DNA from: Nitrososphaerota archaeon
GTDB taxonomy: Archaea; Thermoproteota; Nitrososphaeria; Nitrososphaerales; Nitrosopumilaceae
Direction of reading: 5' to 3'
Length of the DNA: 33,043 nt
Assembly (NCBI GenBank): GCA_028820595.1
Contig: JAPPIP010000041.1
Location: 1 to 33,043, forward strand
Below the pieces are notes generated by a model. That model searched no databases and had not been told where the DNA came from. It saw only the letters and a list, made by a program, of their open reading frames with translations. Both the position numbers and the translations under genes were made by a program. The stretch's first letter is position 1. Every line of letters starts with the position of its first letter. Below are positions 1 through 9,756 of this stretch, piece after piece.

Positions 1-1488
1 GTCCATCAGGTTTGTGTGCGTGGGCCCCGTCCTGATGAGCGACGGCGGCATGGCCCCGCCGCTCTCACTTCTTTTGCGCCGCCCAAAGAACCCCCCCGAG
101 TCGCTGTTCCTTATCGCGTCGTTTATCAGTCCGATGTCCACGCTCTCGTTTTCTGCAATGGCCCCTGCGTTTATGGAGTTGCCGTCGATTCCGTCCGTGC
201 CCGCCGACGCGATTACCAGCCTGCCCCCTCTTCTCTTCCTGCCCTGCCCCGCGGCGCCGCGCATCCTCTGGCTCTTTTTGAGGAGCCTGAGCACCATCTC
301 CTGGTTCCTGCCGCCGACGCCGCGCCCGAGTACCTTGATCGTGGCCTCCCCCCCGAATATGACGCACCTGCGCCCGTCAGGTGGTATCTCGCCATAAACT
401 GCGTCTGCAGCCTCTTTGATGTCGCCAAACACCTGGAGCGGCGTGGAACCGGACGGCCCGTACCCGAGCCTTTTGGCGGCCGCGACCATCGCCTCCAGGC
501 AGTCCCTGTTTCTTGCAATCACATAGTTTCCCATCATGCGGCCCGTGCCGGAACCGGCGGACTCTGCGGGGCCGTCACGCTGCGCCCGGGCCCTTTTGCC
601 GAGGTAGTCTATGACTGCCTTGTCCGCCTTTTTTGACAGCCCGTACCTGGCAATGACGCCAAGCGCCGCCTCGTACCTGTCGTGCCGCCTGCCGTCCTCG
701 CCGTCTGCGGCCTCTCCCCGGTACGTGGGGCCCGACGCTATGCTTGCAACGTCGTCGCCCTCGACGTCTGACATTATCAGGCTCACTGCGTCGCACCTGA
801 GTTGCCCCGCCAGCCTCCCGCCCTTTACGCCGGAGAGGGCGCTTCTCACGGTGTTGATCTCGCGTATCGGCGCGCCGCACCTGAGCAGCAGGTTGGTCAT
901 GTGCACCTTTTGGCCCAGCGTGATTCCGTCGGGAAGTGCAAGCAGTGACGATCCCCCCCCCGATATCAGGAATATCACGAGATCGCCGCGCCTCCTTGCG
1001 CGCAGAAACTTGATGGACTCCTTTGCGGCCCTGACGCTCGTCTTGTCCGGCACCGGGTGGCCCGCGTTGAATATCCGGAACTTTCTGCCCCTTACGGCGG
1101 ACCTGGACCCCCTTGGAATCGTTATGACGCCGCCGGACAGCCTGTCCTGCAGTATGCCGTTTGCGGCCCTGGTCATAGAGTCCGCCGCCTTGCCAAACGC
1201 CACCGTGTATACGCCGTTGTAGTCGTCCAGGCGCACGGTCGCGCCGGTGCCGGGCGCGCATATCCTGTCCTCCTTTACGTATCTTGGTATGTACATGGCC
1301 GGATCCGCCGCGGCCAGCCCCGCCTCCAGAATGGTGATGCAGTCCCTCCGCCTGTCGCTTTCTGCGATTATCTCCTCCCTGCCAGATATGGCTATGGTGG
1401 CGCCGGTGGCGGCGGCGACGGCGTCACCGACGCTGCCGCTGCCATTGTGGTTGTCGCCCCCGGACTGCAAGATATAATAATGAACCAC
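1..1488 (-). CDS. Glycerate 2-kinase, MOFRL family (3' end truncated by window edge)
   Basis: The complement strand has one open frame from position 1488 to the window edge, 496 codons. It reads as a glycerate kinase of the GckA/MOFRL type, which phosphorylates D-glycerate to 2-phosphoglycerate in the cytoplasm. Visible landmarks are DCITILEAGLAAADP near the N-terminus, AFGKAADSM, VIFLISGGGSSLLALP (the glycine-rich kinase loop), SDVEGDDVASIASGPT and, near the end, IASAGTDGIDGNS and IRTGPTHTNLMD. The last string matches the family C-terminus TGPTGTNV, so only a few residues should be missing. The start is uncertain: the only in-frame initiators before the conserved part are GTG at 1488 and TTG at 1470. 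The gene diverges from the iron-alcohol dehydrogenase, and the intergenic space is only about 13 to 31 bp. The first 40 or so residues are low-complexity and longer than usual for the family (about 430-450 aa). Confidence 0.88.
   Translation of the reverse strand, partial: MVHYYILQSGGDNHNGSGSVGDAVAAATGATIAISGREEIIAESDRRRDCITILEAGLAAADPAMYIPRYVKEDRICAPGTGATVRLDDYNGVYTVAFGKAADSMTRAANGILQDRLSGGVITIPRGSRSAVRGRKFRIFNAGHPVPDKTSVRAAKESIKFLRARRRGDLVIFLISGGGSSLLALPDGITLGQKVHMTNLLLRCGAPIREINTVRSALSGVKGGRLAGQLRCDAVSLIMSDVEGDDVASIASGPTYRGEAADGEDGRRHDRYEAALGVIARYGLSKKADKAVIDYLGKRARAQRDGPAESAGSGTGRMMGNYVIARNRDCLEAMVAAAKRLGYGPSGSTPLQVFGDIKEAADAVYGEIPPDGRRCVIFGGEATIKVLGRGVGGRNQEMVLRLLKKSQRMRGAAGQGRKRRGGRLVIASAGTDGIDGNSINAGAIAENESVDIGLINDAIRNSDSGGFFGRRKRSESGGAMPPSLIRTGPTHTNLMD
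1473..1480 (+). promoter_or_regulatory. TATA-like box for the iron-alcohol dehydrogenase
   Basis: TATAATAA lies about 25 nt before the ATG at 1502, the spacing expected for a leaderless archaeal transcript. It sits inside the first codons of the divergent glycerate kinase if that gene starts at GTG 1488. Confidence 0.6.
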
Positions 1489-1501
1489 ATCTCGGCCATT
1501 T

Positions 1502-2446
1502 ATGCACACCGTGCGCATCCCGAAGATCATCAACTTTGGCAAGGACGCCCTGTCCCAGACCGAGTATCCTAGGAACGCGCTCATAGTCACCACGGTCCCG
1601 CCGGAGCTGTCCGACAAGTGGACCTCCAAGATGGGGATAAAGGACTTTATGCTGTACGACAAGGTGACGCCGGAGCCGTCGATTGAGGACGTCAATGCCG
1701 TGATATCGCAGTTCAGGGACAAGGATCCCTCCGTCCTGATAGGGCTCGGGGGCGGGAGCTCGATGGACGTGGTAAAGTACGCGGCCCCCGAGATGAAAAA
1801 GGAGAAGATACTGATACCGACCACCTTTGGGACCGGCGCCGAGATGACCACCTACTGCGTGCTAAAGTTCGAGGGCAAGAAGAAGCTGCTCCGGGAGGAC
1901 AGGTTCCTTGCCGACATGGCGGTGGTTGACTCGTACTTTATGGACGGCACGCCGGAGCAGGTAATCAAGAACTCCGTGTGCGACGCGTGCGCGCAGGCCA
2001 CGGAGGGGTACGACAGCAAGATTGGAAACGACATGACAAGGACGCTGTGCAAGCAGGCGTTTGACATTCTGTACGCCGCCATCATGGAGGACAGGCCGGA
2101 GGACTACCCCTACGGCTCCATGCTCTCCGGCATGGGCTTTGGCAACTGCTCGACTACGCTCGGACACGCGCTCTCCTACGTGTTTTCAAACGAGGGAGTG
2201 CCCCACGGGTACTCGCTGTCGTCGTGCACCACGGTGGCGCACAAGCACAACAGGTCGGTATTCTATGATAGGTTCAAGGAGGCGATGGAAAAGCTCGGCT
2301 TTGACAGGCTCGAGCTAAAGGCAGACGTGTCAGAGGCCGCCGACGTGGTCATGACCGACCGCGGGCACCTGGATCCCAACCCGATACCGATATCAAAGGG
2401 GGATGTCGTAAAGTGCCTAGAGGACATCAAGGCCGGCAACCTGTGA
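1502..2446 (+). CDS. Iron-type alcohol dehydrogenase family; probable malonic/succinic semialdehyde reductase
   Basis: 314 aa, clearly Fe-ADH superfamily: a nucleotide-binding GGGSSMD at residues 83-89, IPTTFGTGAEMT at about 105-116, the metal-site region CDACAQATEGY at 160-170, and H222 and H235 (GHALSY, VPHG). It closely resembles, from memory, the Nitrosopumilus maritimus enzyme Nmar_1110, characterised as an NADPH-dependent malonic semialdehyde reductase of the 3-hydroxypropionate/4-hydroxybutyrate CO2-fixation cycle; the same role is inferred here. It is shorter than typical Fe-ADHs (about 380 aa) at the C-terminus. Compared with E. coli FucO, the ligand His200 is replaced by Gln165 and the catalytic His267 by Tyr226, so metal binding or chemistry may differ. 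Start chosen from the TATA box at 1473. A single transcription unit is likely, as about 190 bp separate it from the next gene. Confidence 0.88.
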   Translation: MHTVRIPKIINFGKDALSQTEYPRNALIVTTVPPELSDKWTSKMGIKDFMLYDKVTPEPSIEDVNAVISQFRDKDPSVLIGLGGGSSMDVVKYAAPEMKKEKILIPTTFGTGAEMTTYCVLKFEGKKKLLREDRFLADMAVVDSYFMDGTPEQVIKNSVCDACAQATEGYDSKIGNDMTRTLCKQAFDILYAAIMEDRPEDYPYGSMLSGMGFGNCSTTLGHALSYVFSNEGVPHGYSLSSCTTVAHKHNRSVFYDRFKEAMEKLGFDRLELKADVSEAADVVMTDRGHLDPNPIPISKGDVVKCLEDIKAGNL

Positions 2447-2638
2447 GCATCTGCCTTTTCTGGTCTTTTCCGCCGATTGCGTGATGGCGCCGTCTTCTTC
2501 TTCTTCTTCCGGTGCTTCCCGCGTCACCGGGGCCGCTGCCATTCATGTGCCATAATCTGCCCACAGGCCGCCCGCAAGCAGAACCTGCGCCCCTGCCTAT
2601 CGATACACTTTTGTATTCTCACGCAGGAGTTTTCATGA

Positions 2639-3742
2639 ATGGGCAGGACTGGGATAAAGTTTGGGATTCAAAACGGGCTGAATGTCGCCCGCGCCGGCTA
2701 TACGGAAGACCAGATCCTGACTGCCTGCACGCTTGCCGACAGGACCGGCTATGACTCCATATTCTACATGGATCATACGAACGTCCCGCAGTGGACCAAT
2801 GCCGTCGTGCTTGACCCCTGGGTCATGCTGTCCGCAATTGCGGCCGTCACTAACAACGTAGAGCTCGGGACGTGCGTAACGGATGCCATCCGCAGGCACC
2901 CCTCGAACATCGCCCTTGCGGCAATCACGCTTGATCGCGTCTCAAAGGGCAGGGCCATACTCGGCATAGGCGCCGGCGAGGCCCAGAACCTCAAGGAGTT
3001 CTGCATTCCGTTTGAAAAGCCCGTCTCAAAGTGGGAGGAGCAGATAGAGGTCGTACACACCCTCTATGACTCGACGCCGGACAACACCGTGGACTATGAC
3101 GGCAAGTACTACAAGCTGGAGGGGGCCTGCCTGCAGGCACCGCCGATCCGGAAGCCCAGGCCGCCCACGTACATGGCGGCTGGCGGCAAGCGCACGCTTG
3201 CCCTCACAGGCAAGCTCGGCGACGGCTGGCTTCCCATCGGGTACACTCCGGAGCTCTTCGAGGATCACGCGGGCCAGATCAAGGCGTCAATGGACGCAAG
3301 CGGCAGGACGCAGGAGGAGAAGGACAACTTTGAGTACGCGCTCGACATTGACGTGTACTTTTCAGACGACTCTGAGGAGTCGTGGGCGCGCATGAAGGAG
3401 GCCGTAAAGGTGAGCCTCTTCAAGCCCGAGATACTGCGCGTGCACGGGCTCAAGGAGATAGAGGGCTTTGACTTTAGAAAGTACTTTACGGAATACTCGA
3501 TGTCAAACCAGGACTGGATAGTAAAGATGAGGGAGGCCGCAACGAAGATTCCGGACCCGATCGCGCGCTCGTCCACCGCCGTGGGAACCCCCGACGACGT
3601 GATACCGGTATTCGAGAGGTTCATGGAGGCCGGCGTCAACCACTTTGTCATCAGGTTCTGGGGCAAGAACTATTTCGGCTCTATTGACAAGTTTGCAAGC
3701 CACGTGATGCCCGCCCTGCGCGAAAAGGCGGCCGCGGCGTGA
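2639..3742 (+). CDS. LLM-class F420-dependent oxidoreductase (Mer-like)
   Basis: 367 aa, a single luciferase-like TIM-barrel domain. Diagnostic strings are MGRTGIKFGIQ at the N-terminus, VELGTCVTDAIRRHPSNIA (family L-G-T-x-V-T-D with the downstream R-x-P), GRAILGIGAGEAQN at about 105-118, and PPTYMAAGGKRTLALTGKLGDGWLP at about 174-198. These place it with coenzyme F420-dependent enzymes related to methylenetetrahydromethanopterin reductase. Thaumarchaea carry several such paralogues; the substrate cannot be read from the sequence, so only the class is claimed. The ATG at 2635 is out of frame and opens a short shadow frame, so 2639 is the start. A GGAG lies 10 nt upstream (2627-2630). No strong TATA box is visible at the leaderless position. 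Full length and intact. Confidence 0.88.
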   Translation: MGRTGIKFGIQNGLNVARAGYTEDQILTACTLADRTGYDSIFYMDHTNVPQWTNAVVLDPWVMLSAIAAVTNNVELGTCVTDAIRRHPSNIALAAITLDRVSKGRAILGIGAGEAQNLKEFCIPFEKPVSKWEEQIEVVHTLYDSTPDNTVDYDGKYYKLEGACLQAPPIRKPRPPTYMAAGGKRTLALTGKLGDGWLPIGYTPELFEDHAGQIKASMDASGRTQEEKDNFEYALDIDVYFSDDSEESWARMKEAVKVSLFKPEILRVHGLKEIEGFDFRKYFTEYSMSNQDWIVKMREAATKIPDPIARSSTAVGTPDDVIPVFERFMEAGVNHFVIRFWGKNYFGSIDKFASHVMPALREKAAAA

Positions 3743-3792
3743 CTGCCACACCCGCGACATCAGCTCCCCGCGGCCCGTGCCTGCACATTTGA

Positions 3793-3798
3793 TTTATA
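3793..3798 (+). promoter_or_regulatory. TATA-like box for the split-barrel gene and probably uvrB
   Basis: TTTATA lies about 27 nt before the ATG at 3822. This spacing selects 3822 as the start over upstream in-frame candidates. Confidence 0.55.
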
Positions 3799-3821
3799 GC
3801 ACTATGCGGGGTACCGCCCCC

Positions 3822-4454
3822 ATGCAGCATGCGGGCATACTGCGCATCAAATCCCGGGAAAAGATGATCGAGTTCCTCAACTCTGAGCACATAGGGCGGA
3901 TCGCAAGCATAGACCGCGACGGGTACCCACAGGTCATACCGATGAACTTTGCGTATATTGACGGATCCGTGTACATGCACTCGCACACGCGCGGCGAGAA
4001 GCTAGACAACGTCGCCCGGAACCCGAGGGTCGGATTCGAGGTCGACAGGGAGCTGGAGTTCCTGCCGTCCTACTTTGAGGATCCGCTAGACGCGTCGGTT
4101 GCCGACACGCTGTACATCAGTGTCGTGATAAAGGGCGCGTGCAGCATCGTATCTGACCGAGGCGAGAAGGCGCTTGCGCTCAACGGCCTCATGACAAAGT
4201 ACCAGCCGGAGGGCCGTTACGAGCCGATCAGGCCCGACATGGGGGTGGTCGACGCTGTCGCCATCCTGAAGATCACGCCTGAGGTCATGCACGGCAAGTA
4301 CAAGATAGGGCAGCACATGAGCCGGGAGCGTCGTCGGGAGCTCGCAGGCCAGATACTCGGGCGCGGCTCCCCGACTGCCGCGGAGACGCTCCGCGTAATG
4401 GGGTTCGAGGTGACCGACGACGGGCCCCGGATGGTCGACGAGCCGGTGTGGTGA
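3822..4454 (+). CDS. Pyridoxamine-5'-phosphate-oxidase-like FMN-binding split-barrel protein
   Basis: 210 aa starting MQHAGILRIKSREKM. The N-terminal half is a flavin-binding split barrel: HIGRIASIDRDGYPQVIPMNFAYIDGSVYMHSH, followed by GEKLDNVARNPRVGFEVD and, further on, YISVVIKGACSIVSD. The arrangement recalls the NimA-like/PPOX-related family, which binds FMN, F420 or heme; the actual cofactor and substrate are not evident. The C-terminal 40 residues (RERRRELAGQILG to the end) are family-atypical and may form helices. The stop codon (4452-4454) is two bases before the uvrB ATG, so the two are almost certainly co-transcribed. A functional link to repair is not implied by the sequence. A longer reading from 3777 is possible but would place the start ahead of the TATA box. 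Confidence 0.82.
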   Translation: MQHAGILRIKSREKMIEFLNSEHIGRIASIDRDGYPQVIPMNFAYIDGSVYMHSHTRGEKLDNVARNPRVGFEVDRELEFLPSYFEDPLDASVADTLYISVVIKGACSIVSDRGEKALALNGLMTKYQPEGRYEPIRPDMGVVDAVAILKITPEVMHGKYKIGQHMSRERRRELAGQILGRGSPTAAETLRVMGFEVTDDGPRMVDEPVW

Positions 4455-4456
4455 TC

Positions 4457-6655
4457 ATGGGGCGCGCAAGAATTGTTGCTGCAGACGTGTCGGCTGCTGC
4501 CGCCCCCACCACCACCACCACCGACACCGCCACGGGCACGCCATTCTCCCCCCTGTATGATCATGCCCCCAAATTCGAGCTAGTCTCCCCGTTCGAGCCC
4601 ACCGGGGACCAGCCGCGGGCCGTGTCGGCGCTGGCGTCCGGCGTACAGAAGAACAAGAGGCAGACCCTTCTCGGGGTGACGGGCTCCGGAAAGACGTTTA
4701 CCGTGGCAAACGTGGTTGCCAAGTGCGGCAAGAACACGCTTGTAATATCGCACAACAAGACGCTCGCGGCCCAGCTGTATTCTGAGCTAAAGCAGTTCTT
4801 TCCGCGCAACAACGTGGGCTACTTTGTGTCATATTACGACTACTACCAGCCTGAGAGCTACATACCGCAGACTGACACGTACATTGAAAAGGACACGCAG
4901 GTCAACGAGAAGATCGAGAAGATGCGCCTGGAGGCCACCGCGATGCTGCTCTCCGGCGAGCCGACCATAATCGTCGCCACGGTGTCGTGCATATACTCCC
5001 TTGGAAACCCCCGGGACTGGGACAACCTGGCCCTGCGCGTACGCCGCGGCGACCAGCTGGGGCGCGGCGCGCTGATCCAGAGGCTCGTCGACGCGCGGTA
5101 CGAGCGCAACGACACGGAAGTCGCGCCCGGAAACTTTAGGGTCCGCGGCGACACGCTTGAGATCACGCCTGCGTACTCGGAGGACCTGGTGCGCATATCC
5201 ATGTTCGGAGACGAGATAGAGCGGGTGTCGATACTTGACAAGGTGTCGCGCGACGTGGTGCGGGACCTGCCGGAGCTCCGCATATTCCCGGCAAAGCACT
5301 ACCTCATTGCAAGCGACGTGCGGGCAAGCGCAATCCTGTCGATCAGGGACGAGCTTGCCGGCAGGCTGCCCGAGCTTGCGGAACTTGAGCGGCAGCGTCT
5401 GGAGTCCCGCACGACGTACGATCTTGAGATGATCGAGGAGCTCGGATACTGCTCCGGCATAGAGAACTACTCGAGGCACTTTGACGGCCGCAGGCCGGGC
5501 CAGCAGGCGTTCTGCCTGATGGACTTTTTTGACGAGGACTTTCTGCTGGTCATAGACGAGTCGCACGTGACGCTGCCGCAGCTGCACGGCATGTACAAGG
5601 GGGACCACTCGCGCAAGCGCGAGCTGGTGACGCACGGGTTCAGGCTGGACAGCGCGTACGACAACAGGCCGCTAAAGTTCGAAGAGTTCGAGGAGTACGT
5701 GATGAGGCACCCGACGATATTCGTGTCCGCCACCCCTGCCGCGTACGAGCGCGAGGTCTCCTCGGGGGTGGCCGAGCAGCTCGTGCGGCCCACGGGGCTG
5801 CTTGACCCCCGCGTGGATCTGCGGCCCACGCAGGGGCAGATGGACGACCTGATATCCGAGATAGGCGACAGGGCCGGGCGCGGCGAGCGGGTGCTTGTGA
5901 CCACGCTTACAAAGAGGATGGCCGAGGATCTGGCCGAGTACCTGTCGCGCAGGGACGTGCGCGTGCGGTACCTGCACTCTGAGATAGAGGGGCTGCAGCG
6001 CACGGAGCTGATACGGCAGCTGCGGCTGGGCGAGTTTGACGTGCTTGTCGGGATAAACCTGCTGCGGGAGGGGCTGGACATACCAGAGGTCTCGCTTGTG
6101 GCCATACTTGACGCGGACAAGGAGGGGTTTTTGCGCAACACCACGAGCCTCATACAGACGTTTGGCAGGGCGGCGCGCAACGCAAACGGCTCCGTCATAA
6201 TGTACGCGGACACCGTGACCGACTCGATGAGGGCCGCCATGGACGAGACTGAGCGCCGCCGGAGGAGGCAGTCCGAGTACAACGAGCGGCACGGGCTCGT
6301 GCCGAGAACCATAACCAAGGCAATCCCCGCGGGCGCCGAAGACTCGGGCAAGTTTGACGACTCGAAGACAAAGTCCGTACACGACATACACAGGGAGCTT
6401 GCAGACTTGGGGGCCAAGATGGAGCGGTATTCGCACGATCTCGACTTTGAGCAGGCCATAAAGTGCAGGGATACAATAAAAAGACTGACGGAGGAGCTCG
6501 AGTCAAGAAATGGTGAAAAGGGTGGCGGGGGCCGCGGACGGCAGAAAAAGAGGACCCGCGCTGGCAAGAAAAAGGACGGCGGGGGCCGCGGCAAGGACCG
6601 CAACGGTCGCGACGACACCGGCGGCGATGGCAGCATCAAAAAAGGGCGCCCGTAA
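4457..6655 (+). CDS. uvrB: Excinuclease ABC subunit B (UvrB helicase)
   Basis: 732 aa. UvrB receives damaged DNA from UvrA, verifies the lesion and recruits UvrC. The core begins near residue 40 (FELVSPFEPTGDQPRA), with Walker A GVTGSGKT at about 73-80, the beta-hairpin region YYDYYQPESYIPQ, Walker B LLVIDESHVTLPQ, motif FVSATPA, motif V/VI elements GINLLREGLDIPEVSLVAILDADKEG and QTFGRAARN, and a C-terminal UVR motif (HDLDFEQAIKCRDTIKRL) that contacts UvrC. Two oddities: an N-terminal extension of about 40 residues with a poly-Thr run encoded by ACC repeats, and a Lys/Arg/Gly-rich tail of about 50 residues after the UVR motif. An alternative start is GTG 4448 or 4451, overlapping the upstream stop. 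This bacterial-type repair system in archaea is generally regarded as acquired by transfer. Confidence 0.97.
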   Translation: MGRARIVAADVSAAAAPTTTTTDTATGTPFSPLYDHAPKFELVSPFEPTGDQPRAVSALASGVQKNKRQTLLGVTGSGKTFTVANVVAKCGKNTLVISHNKTLAAQLYSELKQFFPRNNVGYFVSYYDYYQPESYIPQTDTYIEKDTQVNEKIEKMRLEATAMLLSGEPTIIVATVSCIYSLGNPRDWDNLALRVRRGDQLGRGALIQRLVDARYERNDTEVAPGNFRVRGDTLEITPAYSEDLVRISMFGDEIERVSILDKVSRDVVRDLPELRIFPAKHYLIASDVRASAILSIRDELAGRLPELAELERQRLESRTTYDLEMIEELGYCSGIENYSRHFDGRRPGQQAFCLMDFFDEDFLLVIDESHVTLPQLHGMYKGDHSRKRELVTHGFRLDSAYDNRPLKFEEFEEYVMRHPTIFVSATPAAYEREVSSGVAEQLVRPTGLLDPRVDLRPTQGQMDDLISEIGDRAGRGERVLVTTLTKRMAEDLAEYLSRRDVRVRYLHSEIEGLQRTELIRQLRLGEFDVLVGINLLREGLDIPEVSLVAILDADKEGFLRNTTSLIQTFGRAARNANGSVIMYADTVTDSMRAAMDETERRRRRQSEYNERHGLVPRTITKAIPAGAEDSGKFDDSKTKSVHDIHRELADLGAKMERYSHDLDFEQAIKCRDTIKRLTEELESRNGEKGGGGRGRQKKRTRAGKKKDGGGRGKDRNGRDDTGGDGSIKKGRP

Positions 6656-6746
6656 CGGCTCCGCGAGAACTAGGCCCCTGGGTTCTGCATCCCTTTCCCC
6701 CTCTTCCCCCTCTTCCCACTTGCCCCGTCACCCGTACGGTTATGAC

Positions 6747-9722
6747 ATGGCATCCGACGGGATCGACCCTGCGCAGTATGCCGGAAGGCTCACCGTGCGG
6801 GGAGCCCGGCACCACAACCTCAAGAACATTACTGCAAGCATGCCGAAGAACAGCCTGGTGGTGATAAGCGGCCTGTCCGGCTCCGGCAAGTCGTCGCTTG
6901 CGTTTGACACCATATACGCGGAGGGGCAGAGACGGTACGTCGAGTCGCTCTCCGCGTACGCGAGGCAGTTTCTGGAGATGATGGAAAAGCCAGAGGTGGA
7001 CTACATCGAGGGGCTGTCCCCCGCAATCTCCATACAGCAGAAGACCACTGCAAAAAACCCGAGGTCCACTGTGGGAACCACCACCGAGGTATACGACTAT
7101 CTGAGGCTACTGTACGCGCGCATCGGCGTGCCGCACTGCACGGGGTGCGGGAGGAAGATATCGACGCAGTCCCTTGACGCCATATGCGATTCCGTGCTCC
7201 GTATGTACGAGGGGCGGCCGGTTCTGGTGCTGGCGCCCGTAATACAGCGCAAGAAGGGCACACACGAAAAGGTGTTTGATGATGCGAGGCGCGACGGCTT
7301 TTCGCGCGTCCGGGTCAACGGCGAGATGGCATCGCTTCTGGGTGGCGGCGGCGGGCGCCTCCCGGCGCTTGACAAGAAAAAGTGGCACGACATAGAGATC
7401 GTGGTGGACCGCATAACGCCCACCGTGCAGGAGCGCTCACGGCTCTTTGAGTCCGTACAGTCTGCGATAAAGGCGTCAAAGGGCACGGTTGTAATATCCG
7501 TCGCGTCATCGCGCGGTGCGGGCAGCAGCAGCAGCAGCAGCGGCAGCAGCAAGAACATCCGCACCCGCGGCCGCGCCAAGGATTCTTTGAAGGACGCGGT
7601 ATTCTCCCAAAAGAATGCGTGCCCGCACTGCGGGCTGAGCGTAGGCGAGATGGAGCCGCGCAACTTTTCGTTCAACTCGCCCTTTGGCATGTGCGACGAG
7701 TGCCACGGGCTGGGCGTCAACCTGCAGTTTGACGAGGATCTCGTGATTCCAGACCGGTCCATGTGCCTGCTCGAGTACCCGATCGTACCGTGGCGTAGCC
7801 AGTACTCTGCATACAAGACTGACAAGCTGATCGAGGTCGCGGAATACTTTGGGATCGACCTGACCACCCCGCTTGGGAACCTGGGCAAAAAGGAGATGCA
7901 GCTCCTGCTGTGGGGGGCCCCTGAGACCGGCCTGAGGCGGGAGAAGATGTCCACCCTGAAGGATCCCGATACGTACAGCGGGGTGATGAACGACATGTAC
8001 TACATGCTTGAGAACACCACGTCAGACTCGAAGAGGGACTGGCTTCGAAAGTTCATGCGCGACATACCGTGCGGCAGGTGCGGGGGCAAGAAGCTCCGGC
8101 CCGAATCGCTTGCAGTCAGGGTGGGCGGCAGGGGGATAATGGAGGTGTGCGACATGTCAATAGAGTCGTGCCACGAGTTCTTCTCCGATCTGCGACTCTC
8201 GGACATGGAGGCGTACATTGCGCGCGACATACTAAAGGAGATCACGGAGCGGCTGGAGTTTCTGATGAACGTCGGGCTCACCTACCTGACCCTTGACAGG
8301 CGGAGCTCCACCCTGTCCGGCGGCGAGTCGCAGCGCATCAGGCTTGCGACCCAGATAGGCTCCAACCTGACCGGCGTCCTGTACGTGCTCGACGAGCCCA
8401 CCATCGGGCTGCACCAGCGGGACAACGAGCGACTCATCCGCACGCTCACAAAGCTGCGCAACCTGGGAAACACGGTGATAATAGTAGAGCATGACGAGGA
8501 AGTCATACGCAGCTCCGACTATATCGTGGACCTGGGGCCCGGGGCCGGGATACACGGGGGGCACGTCGTGTTTGAGGGTACGGTCCAAGAGATGCTGGCC
8601 GACAGCCGGTCGCACACAAGCGCGTACCTGCGGGGGGAGATGACCGTATCGACTGAGGCGCGCAACGCAGACCCCGAAGGCGACGGCCGCCGCCACAGCC
8701 GCGCCGTCGTGATCCGGGGCGCCTCTGAGCACAACCTAAAGGGCATAGACGTGGAGATTCCGCTCGGGCGATTCGTCTGCGTGACCGGCGTGTCCGGCTC
8801 CGGCAAGTCGACCTTGGTCACGGAGGTTCTCTACAAGGGGTTGATGGCGTGTATGTACCAATCCACCGCCAGGGCGGGCGCGCACAAGAGGATAGACGGC
8901 ATGCAGCATGTCGACAAGGTGATAGAGATAGACCAGTCCCCCATAGGAAGGACGCCGCGCTCGAACCCGGCCACGTACATCGACGTGTTCACCCCCGTGC
9001 GCGTCATATTTGCCTCGACCCCGCTTGCGCGCACGCGTGGCTACGAGCCGGGCCAGTTCTCATTCAACGTCAAGGTGGGCCGGTGCTTTGCGTGCGAGGG
9101 GGCGGGCGTAAAGCAGATCGAGATGCAGTTCCTCTCCGACGTGCAGGTCACGTGCGACGAGTGCGGCGGCAAGCGGTACAATTCTGAGACGCTTGCAGTC
9201 ACGTACAAGGGAAAGAACATCACGGAGGTCCTTGACATGTCGATAGACGAGGCGCTCGAGTTCTTTGCAAACGTCCCCGCGGTGCGCTCAAAGCTGCAGA
9301 CCATGGCCGACGTGGGACTCGGGTACATCAAGCTGGGGCAGCCCTCCACCACCCTGTCGGGAGGGGAGGCGCAGAGGGTAAAGCTTGCATCCGAGCTGTC
9401 CCGCCCCAGCACGGGCAGGACCATGTACATACTCGACGAGCCCACCACCGGGCTGCACTTTGCAGACGTGCAAAAGCTGCTTGACGTGCTTGACCGGCTT
9501 GTCAGGATGGGAAACACCGTGGTGGTCATAGAGCACAACATGGACGTGATCAGGAACTCGGACTGGATAATAGATCTGGGCCCCGAGGGCGGCGAGGCGG
9601 GCGGCCAGATAGTGTGCACGGGGACGCCCGAGCAGGTGGCCGAGGTGCCGGAGAGCCACACGGGGCGGTACCTGCTCCGGGCGCTTGCCGCAAAAAGGCG
9701 CGGCAAGGCAGACAAGCAGTGA
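6747..9722 (+). CDS. uvrA: Excinuclease ABC subunit A (UvrA)
   Basis: 991 aa dual ABC-ATPase that scans DNA for damage and loads UvrB. First Walker [10 protein letters not shown] at about residues 46-54, second GVSGSGKST in the C-terminal half. There are two ABC signatures ([12 protein letters not shown] and [12 protein letters not shown]) and two Walker B/D-loops ([28 protein letters not shown]). Zinc-binding Cys pairs are seen at CTGCG, CPHCG with CDECHG, CGRCGG, and CFACEG with CDECGG. A Ser-rich insert at about 255-266, encoded by AGC repeats, precedes the insertion-domain zinc site. ATG 6747 was chosen because conserved sequence starts about 14 residues later; the open frame extends upstream into uvrB but with no family similarity. 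The gap to uvrB is 91 bp without a clear TATA box, so read-through from the uvrB transcript is likely. Confidence 0.97.
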   Translation: MASDGIDPAQYAGRLTVRGARHHNLKNITASMPKNSLVVISGLSGSGKSSLAFDTIYAEGQRRYVESLSAYARQFLEMMEKPEVDYIEGLSPAISIQQKTTAKNPRSTVGTTTEVYDYLRLLYARIGVPHCTGCGRKISTQSLDAICDSVLRMYEGRPVLVLAPVIQRKKGTHEKVFDDARRDGFSRVRVNGEMASLLGGGGGRLPALDKKKWHDIEIVVDRITPTVQERSRLFESVQSAIKASKGTVVISVASSRGAGSSSSSSGSSKNIRTRGRAKDSLKDAVFSQKNACPHCGLSVGEMEPRNFSFNSPFGMCDECHGLGVNLQFDEDLVIPDRSMCLLEYPIVPWRSQYSAYKTDKLIEVAEYFGIDLTTPLGNLGKKEMQLLLWGAPETGLRREKMSTLKDPDTYSGVMNDMYYMLENTTSDSKRDWLRKFMRDIPCGRCGGKKLRPESLAVRVGGRGIMEVCDMSIESCHEFFSDLRLSDMEAYIARDILKEITERLEFLMNVGLTYLTLDRRSSTLSGGESQRIRLATQIGSNLTGVLYVLDEPTIGLHQRDNERLIRTLTKLRNLGNTVIIVEHDEEVIRSSDYIVDLGPGAGIHGGHVVFEGTVQEMLADSRSHTSAYLRGEMTVSTEARNADPEGDGRRHSRAVVIRGASEHNLKGIDVEIPLGRFVCVTGVSGSGKSTLVTEVLYKGLMACMYQSTARAGAHKRIDGMQHVDKVIEIDQSPIGRTPRSNPATYIDVFTPVRVIFASTPLARTRGYEPGQFSFNVKVGRCFACEGAGVKQIEMQFLSDVQVTCDECGGKRYNSETLAVTYKGKNITEVLDMSIDEALEFFANVPAVRSKLQTMADVGLGYIKLGQPSTTLSGGEAQRVKLASELSRPSTGRTMYILDEPTTGLHFADVQKLLDVLDRLVRMGNTVVVIEHNMDVIRNSDWIIDLGPEGGEAGGQIVCTGTPEQVAEVPESHTGRYLLRALAAKRRGKADKQ

Positions 9723-9756
9723 TATTTGACATGGTTCTTGCAGTGACTGTTTTGAA

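Noticed and set aside
575-1261. 228-codon minus-strand frame inside the glycerate kinase gene
   Set aside because: Arg/Gly-rich shadow; the glycerate kinase frame on the same strand carries all conserved motifs.
2602-2617. ATACA-CTTT-TGTAT inverted repeat as operator for the LLM gene
   Set aside because: Only 5-bp arms; likely chance in an AT-richer promoter region.
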